The translations under genes and the position numbers were made by a program. DNA of 9,429 bases from an uncultured Coriobacteriaceae bacterium. GTDB taxonomy: Bacteria; Actinomycetota; Coriobacteriia; Coriobacteriales; Eggerthellaceae. Positions within the stretch are counted from its first letter, which is position 1, and the number at the start of each line of letters is the position of its first letter. The DNA lies in assembly GCA_902796815.1 (NCBI GenBank), contig CADBQL010000270.1:1-9429 (forward strand), written 5' to 3'. Below, one piece after another: positions 6,622-9,429 of the stretch. The notes beneath the pieces were generated by a model. The model made no database searches. It was not told the DNA's origin and was given only the letters and a program-made list of their open reading frames with translations.

Positions 6622-6705
6622 TACGTCATGCCCTCATGGCAGTGGCTTGCAGATTGCCTAACTCGCCATGACCCTTGCCGCCCGTTTTGCGTGCAAGATA
6701 TCTGC

Positions 6706-6725
6706 GTTGGCTCGCAGAAGCCAAC
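6706..6725. repeat. Hairpin with a CGCAGA loop
   Basis: GTTGGCT (6706-6712) pairs perfectly with AGCCAAC (6719-6725). The loop CGCAGA is the same hexamer found in the loop of copy 2 at 6596-6621, although the arms differ. Confidence 0.6.
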
Positions 6726-6814
6726 AACTAGGCATCATAGCAGAATAGCCGTTCACTCGTCTTTCCTATCGAGTCACGGCATGTTTTGGAAACCGAGCGG
6801 ATATCCTCATAGGC

Positions 6815-6820
6815 TATAAT
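6815..6820 (+). promoter_or_regulatory. Candidate -10 box for the CobW-type GTPase gene
   Basis: A perfect TATAAT lies 64 bp before the start codon at 6885. No good -35 is found at the normal spacing (TTGGAA at 6786-6791 is 23 bp away), so the promoter may need an activator. The predicted leader of nearly 60 nt includes a GGCTC/GAGCC hairpin at 6844-6864 just before the GAGAGG ribosome site (6873-6878). Confidence 0.45.
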
Positions 6821-6843
6821 CAAATGCGATTGCGAAATGAATG

Positions 6844-6864
6844 GGCTCAGCTAATGCGCGAGCC
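6844..6864 (+). other. Leader hairpin before the CobW-type gene
   Basis: GGCTC (6844-6848) pairs with GAGCC (6860-6864). An A-run and the ribosome site follow immediately. The stem is only 5 bp, so any role in translation control is uncertain. Confidence 0.3.
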
Positions 6865-6884
6865 AAAAAAACGAGAGGTCAACC

Positions 6885-7496
6885 ATGCCAGAAAAACCTA
6901 ACGTGCTTATACTCAGCGGATTCTTGGGTTCGGGAAAAACCACCGTGCTCATGCAGGTTATCGCGCGACTTCGTGCGAAAAATGGACCCGATTACCGCAT
7001 CGCCATCATCGAAAACGAAATCGGGTCTGCATCGGTCGACTCGAGCATCATCCAGGATGCGGGTTATTCGGTAACCGAAATGCTTTCGGGCTGCATATGC
7101 TGCACGCTCATCGGCCAACTCATCCCCGCAATCGAGAAGCTGACCGAAGAGCTTGAGCCCAACTTGATCATCCTCGAAGCCACCGGCGTTGCCACACCCG
7201 AAACGATGGGCAACAACATTCGCAAGTACGGCGGCAATCCCGTACGCATCGTTTCGCTCGTCGACGCATCGCGTTGGCAGAAAATCCTGCTTGCCCTGCG
7301 CATCCTGCTCGAGGGGCAAATCGAACCCGCCGACGTCATCTGCATTAACAAGATCGACCTCGTCGAAGACGAGGAGCTTAACGAAGTCGAACGCACCGTA
7401 CGCGAAATGAACGCCAACGCGCCCATCGTCCGTGCGAGCGCTTCTTCGCAGATGAGCGACGCCGACCTCGACGCGCTCATCGGCGAGCTGACGTAA
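6885..7496 (+). CDS. Short CobW/COG0523-family GTPase (metallochaperone type)
   Basis: The 203-aa product is the nucleotide-binding domain of the CobW/HypB/UreG group. It shows Walker A GFLGSGKT (12-19), ENEIG (43-47), the metal-binding GCICC motif (69-73, CxCC), a Walker-B-like LIILEATGVATPE (94-106) and the guanine-specificity motif NKID (155-158). Members bind a metal at CxCC and use GTP hydrolysis to deliver it to a target enzyme or cofactor pathway. The usual C-terminal CobW_C domain is absent: the protein ends shortly after the GTPase core, against about 300-400 aa for full-length relatives. GAGAGG lies 6 nt before the ATG. It is transcribed away from pstS. The next genes on the same strand encode a His-rich protein and a metal-dependent amidohydrolase, which suggests metal loading of that enzyme. 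Corrinoid-related roles known for other CobW-like proteins remain possible. Confidence 0.88.
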   Translation: MPEKPNVLILSGFLGSGKTTVLMQVIARLRAKNGPDYRIAIIENEIGSASVDSSIIQDAGYSVTEMLSGCICCTLIGQLIPAIEKLTEELEPNLIILEATGVATPETMGNNIRKYGGNPVRIVSLVDASRWQKILLALRILLEGQIEPADVICINKIDLVEDEELNEVERTVREMNANAPIVRASASSQMSDADLDALIGELT

Positions 7497-7508
7497 CGGC
7501 GGGTTTTC

Positions 7509-7526
7509 CCGAGGATCTGACCTCGG
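7509..7526 (+). terminator. Possible weak terminator hairpin after the GTPase gene
   Basis: CCGAGG (7509-7514) pairs with CCTCGG (7521-7526), loop ATCTGA, 12 nt after the stop codon. No T-run follows, so it may only slow or shield transcripts. Confidence 0.3.
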
Positions 7527-7527
7527 A

Positions 7528-7558
7528 AATGAGTTTCGCCCCTGGGGCGCGACTCATT
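7528..7558. repeat. CCCCTGGGG-centred palindrome, copy 1
   Basis: AATGAGTTTCGCCCC and GGGGCGCGACTCATT are inverted arms around a single T, with two mismatches over 15 pairs. It begins 32 nt after the GTPase stop codon. Confidence 0.75.
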
Positions 7559-7648
7559 GCAAGGTAATGCGAAGCCAAGTCGGCGCGCGCCCTCCCGGGC
7601 GCCTCGCGGCGGGACGGCGCCGAGCCCACAGATGAGTTTCGCACCTGG

Positions 7649-7677
7649 ATGAGTTTTGCCCCTGGGGCGCAACTCAT
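7649..7677. repeat. CCCCTGGGG-centred palindrome, copy 2
   Basis: ATGAGTTTTGCCCC and GGGGCGCAACTCAT are inverted arms with two mismatches. A left-half copy (ATGAGTTTCGCACCTGG, 7632-7648) abuts it directly. Confidence 0.75.
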
Positions 7678-7684
7678 TCGCCAA

Positions 7685-7711
7685 TGAGTATCGCCCCTGG
7701 GGCGATACTCA
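7685..7711. repeat. CCCCTGGGG-centred palindrome, copy 3 (perfect)
   Basis: TGAGTATCGCCCC and GGGGCGATACTCA are exact reverse complements around one T. Compared with the other copies, TTTCG became TATCG on one side and CGATA on the other, so both arms changed together and pairing was kept. Confidence 0.8.
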
Positions 7712-7776
7712 CTCGGGAAGCGAGTTTCGCGTAGGAACACGAATTTTCTTACTAATTAGCAGAGCAAGGAAACATC

Positions 7777-8205
7777 ATGACCGATCAGCAGCAAGCGCAC
7801 AACGAACATCATGAAGGTAGCCACAACCACCGCGAAACATTCGAAATTCACGGAGCAGAGGTGTTCACGGAATCGCACATGCACGATCAAGCGGCAACGG
7901 TTTCGCTGGCAATCTGCCCGAACGAAGGCGCGACGTTCGCGTTCGCAACGCTTGTCACCGCAATGCAGGACATCGCATCACGCGCCGAGGCAGCTGGCGG
8001 CATCATCGGGCATATCAAGGCTTTCGCGCGCGAAGAAAACGGCGCCTTCGCCCATGCGTCAGTGACTGCAGCGGGGCTCGCACCAACATGCGAAGGCGAT
8101 GTTTCGGCGTCATTTGGTGAGGAAGCCGATATCCAGCTCGTTTCCATTGTGCTGCTCATCAGCTTCGAGGAGCTGCTCTCCATCTGCCGCGACGTGCTCG
8201 GATAA
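7777..8205 (+). CDS. His-rich small protein, possible metal-binding partner
   Basis: The 142-aa product starts with a hydrophilic His-rich tail: eight His within the first 36 residues (8, 11, 12, 16, 18, 25, 34, 36), including NEHHEGSHNH and HMHD. The rest (about 38-142) appears folded, with a helix around 55-73, the motif IGHIKAFA (77-84), FAHASVTAAG (91-100) and a C-terminal block VSIVLLISFEELLSICRDVL. It has no signal peptide. I do not recognise a named family. The GHIK...S.T pattern recalls C-terminal regions of some long CobW-like proteins; because the GTPase upstream lacks such a region, this could be its detached partner. That is inference only. AAGGA lies 6 nt before ATG 7777. The stop is 26 nt before the amidohydrolase start, so these two genes are probably co-transcribed. 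The His tail would suit storage or hand-over of Zn, Ni or Co. Confidence 0.8.
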   Translation: MTDQQQAHNEHHEGSHNHRETFEIHGAEVFTESHMHDQAATVSLAICPNEGATFAFATLVTAMQDIASRAEAAGGIIGHIKAFAREENGAFAHASVTAAGLAPTCEGDVSASFGEEADIQLVSIVLLISFEELLSICRDVLG

Positions 8206-8231
8206 GCGCGAAAGGAAAGGCGAAAAGCACC

Positions 8232-9104
8232 ATGTTCGGAGAATGCCATGCGCATTTCGCGATGGATGGCGTCAACTACAAGCAAGCGATGGCGCGTCAC
8301 AAGGATGCGCCCGACGAGGCTCATATCCGCGCCTGCTTCGAGGCGTACCGTGCACACGACATCACGTTCGTGCGCGATGGCGGCGACAAGTACGGCGTAT
8401 CGCGCCTGGCCAAACGCATAGCGCCAGAGTACGGCATCGACTACCGAACGCCGATATTCGCCATCCATCGACGCGGATGTTACGGATCCATCGTCGGGCG
8501 AGCTTTCGACGACCTGCGTGGCTATGCCGAGCTTGTCGACGAGGCCATCCGCCAAGGCGCCGACTTCATCAAGATCATGACGACGGGCCTTATGGACTTC
8601 AACGAGTTCGGGCGCATCACGCATATCGACCTCGACCCTGCAGAAGTGCGCGAAATGGTCCACATCGCCCATGAGAAAGGATGCGCCGTCATGTCACACA
8701 CGAACGGCGCGCGTGCCGTGCTCGCCGCAATCGAAGCGGGCGTCGACAGCGTCGAACACGGCAACTACATCGACGAAGAATGCATCGCTGCGCTCGCCGA
8801 GTCGCGCACGTGCTTCGTACCCACAGCCGCCGTCGCCCACAACCTCATGGGACGCGGCCTTTACGACGAAGCGGTTCTCGCGCGTATCTGGGAAGCATCT
8901 CGCCAGGCCATCGCTCGCGCAGCCGAAGCGGGCTGCCTGCTCGCCCTCGGCAGCGATGCCGGCGCCGTCTGCGTACCCCACGGCCAGGGCGCCTGCGACG
9001 AATACGCCTGCTTCGAGGCCGCCATCCCCGACGCCGCCGCACGCGACGCCATCCTTTCCCGCGGCGAAACCTTCATCCGCACCACGTTCTCGAGGATGAC
9101 ATAA
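8232..9104 (+). CDS. Compact metal-dependent amidohydrolase
   Basis: The 290-aa enzyme has the full set of amidohydrolase-superfamily metal ligands: HxH as His6 and His8 (ECHAHF), Lys114 in DFIKIMTTG (the candidate carboxylated lysine), His156 in SHTNG, His176 in VEHGNYI and Asp242 in GSDAG. It therefore likely hydrolyses a C-N or similar bond with one or two divalent metals in the cytoplasm; the substrate cannot be read from sequence. Unlike imidazolonepropionase or dihydroorotase types, it starts directly at the barrel and lacks the small N-terminal beta-sandwich. RDGGDKYG (48-55) and VPHGQG (248-253) look family-specific. The best purine-rich site (AAGGAAAGG, 8212-8220) is 11 nt from the ATG, a long spacing. 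The last two codons and the TAA stop lie inside a 27-bp repeat (9096-9122), so the C-terminus (RMT) is repeat-derived. The His-rich gene and CobW-type GTPase upstream suggest dedicated metal supply. Confidence 0.9.
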   Translation: MFGECHAHFAMDGVNYKQAMARHKDAPDEAHIRACFEAYRAHDITFVRDGGDKYGVSRLAKRIAPEYGIDYRTPIFAIHRRGCYGSIVGRAFDDLRGYAELVDEAIRQGADFIKIMTTGLMDFNEFGRITHIDLDPAEVREMVHIAHEKGCAVMSHTNGARAVLAAIEAGVDSVEHGNYIDEECIAALAESRTCFVPTAAVAHNLMGRGLYDEAVLARIWEASRQAIARAAEAGCLLALGSDAGAVCVPHGQGACDEYACFEAAIPDAAARDAILSRGETFIRTTFSRMT

Positions 9105-9122
9105 AGTCGGGTTTTTTGTCAT
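9096..9122 (+). repeat. 27-bp dispersed repeat, copy 4, overlapping a gene end
   Basis: This TAAAG-type copy is identical to copy 1. Its first nine bases read ATG ACA TAA in the amidohydrolase frame and provide the stop codon. The flank continues TTAAGCATTTTGGTCA, like the flanks of the other copies. Confidence 0.9.
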
Positions 9123-9176
9123 TAAGCATTTTGGTCATCAAATACGTGGTGAAACGATATCGCTTGCACCATGTAT

Positions 9177-9200
9177 ACGTTGACTTTTACGTTGACCTTT
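9177..9200. repeat. Two-copy 12-nt tandem repeat
   Basis: TACGTTGACTTT (9177-9188) is followed directly by TACGTTGACCTT (9189-9200). It lies between two inverted copies of the 27-bp repeat. Confidence 0.6.
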
Positions 9201-9207
9201 TCGCCTA

Positions 9208-9234
9208 ATGACAAAAAACCCGACTTTATGTCAT
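9208..9234 (-). repeat. 27-bp dispersed repeat, copy 5 (inverted)
   Basis: This is the exact reverse complement of copy 4 and lies 85 bp from it, so the two could pair as a 27-bp stem with an 85-nt loop. Confidence 0.9.
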
Positions 9235-9250
9235 CCCCACTCCAAAAGAG

Positions 9251-9289
9251 AACGGTCATCGAACGCACATTGCGCATTCGATGACCGTT
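9251..9289. terminator. Bidirectional-type hairpin between convergent genes
   Basis: AACGGTCATCGAA (9251-9263) pairs perfectly with TTCGATGACCGTT (9277-9289). TTTTGCTT follows on the plus strand, and on the minus strand the stem is followed by CTCTTTTGG. It sits exactly between two direct copies of the 27-bp repeat and could end transcription of either convergent gene. Confidence 0.65.
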
Positions 9290-9296
9290 TTGCTTA

Positions 9297-9323
9297 ATGA
9301 CAAAAAACCCGACTTTATGTCAT
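9297..9323 (-). repeat. 27-bp dispersed repeat, copy 6
   Basis: It has the same sequence and orientation as copy 5, 62 bp away. It ends one base from the stop codon of the minus-strand gene at 9325. Confidence 0.9.
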
Positions 9324-9324
9324 C

Positions 9325-9429
9325 CTAGAGGTTGTGCTCGGCCCAGTAGATCTCGGAGTACTTCCCGATCTCCTCCGACGTGGCGTCGTAGACGCCCGGG
9401 AAGGTGGAGATGGGCAGGCCCTGGGACAG
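9325..9429 (-). CDS. Unidentified protein, C-terminal 34 residues (runs off window)
   Basis: Read from the right edge, the frame gives 34 residues (LSQGLPISTFPGVYDATSEE, then IGKYSEIYWAEHNL) and a TAG at 9327-9325. I do not recognise the family from this fragment; there is no transmembrane stretch or known motif in it. All 34 sense codons end in G or C, which is far stronger than in the neighbouring genes and supports real coding in this frame, perhaps a highly expressed gene. It converges on the amidohydrolase gene across a 220-bp repeat-filled gap. Confidence 0.7.
   Translation of the reverse strand: MSQGLPISTFPGVYDATSEEIGKYSEIYWAEHNL

Larger units (their letters stand above)
7497..7776. 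other. Palindrome-rich 280-bp gap between the GTPase and His-rich genes
   Basis: No gene is supported here. The gap holds three palindromes of one family (7528-7558, 7649-7677, 7685-7711), two half copies (7632-7648 and about 7720-7738) and GC-rich stems such as GCGCCC/GGGCGC (7587-7602) inside CGGCGC/GCGCCG (7581-7622). The last 30 bp turn AT-rich (ATTTTCTTACTAATTAGC) and may hold a promoter for the next gene. AAGGA (7766-7770) is its ribosome site. Confidence 0.6.

Noticed and set aside
7064..7740. Minus-strand frames over the GTPase end and the palindromes
   Set aside because: The repeated APGAKLI-like peptides come from translating the palindromic repeats. They do not indicate a protein repeat.
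7887..8672. 261-codon open frame on the minus strand
   Set aside because: It is antisense to the His-rich gene and the amidohydrolase, which has all its metal ligands in the plus frame. No ribosome site or domain is seen.
9096..9323. CRISPR array
   Set aside because: There are only three copies in mixed orientation with spacers of 85 and 62 bp, and identical copies occur elsewhere at gene ends. No cas gene is present.

Overview
The window most likely comes from a high-GC Gram-positive of the class Coriobacteriia (Eggerthellaceae-like). This is an inference from protein style: a Ser/Ala-rich lipoprotein linker, a DUF4430-like surface-type module, an LTA-synthase-like membrane protein, GC-rich coding DNA and palindrome-rich intergenic DNA. 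No rRNA or other marker gene is present, so the assignment is tentative.

Layout. Positions 1-771 (minus) hold the N-terminal membrane half of an LTA-synthase/phosphoglycerol-transferase-like protein that runs off the left edge. An AT-rich gap (772-1067) separates it from a divergent gene (1068-1955, plus). That gene encodes a DUF4430-like plus Ig-like module that usually occurs in secreted proteins but here has no signal peptide. The next gap (1956-2158) holds a strong terminator hairpin and a very long perfect hairpin. Then comes a minus-strand phosphate-uptake (Pst) operon, read right to left: pstS (6510-5482), a single-polypeptide PstC-PstA permease (5229-3463), pstB (3466-2702, start overlapping the permease stop as ATGA) and a small HAD-superfamily protein with an N in catalytic motif I (2626-2159). 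No phoU is seen.

Divergent from pstS lies a plus-strand group: a short CobW/COG0523-type GTPase (6885-7496), a His-rich 142-aa protein (7777-8205) and a compact metal-dependent amidohydrolase (8232-9104). Together they suggest a metal-delivery and metalloenzyme module; this link is inferred from domains and order only. The last 105 bases hold the C-terminal end of an unidentified minus-strand gene.

The most striking non-coding signal is a 27-bp repeat (ends ATGACA and TGTCAT, centre GTCGGGTTTTT) present six times: 865-891, 2086-2112, 2128-2154, 9096-9122, 9208-9234 and 9297-9323. Five copies lie between convergent gene ends, and one supplies the stop codon of the amidohydrolase. Two further repeat families are visible: palindromes centred on CCCCTGGGG in the CobW/His-rich gap, and palindromes sharing a GCAGA loop upstream of pstS.
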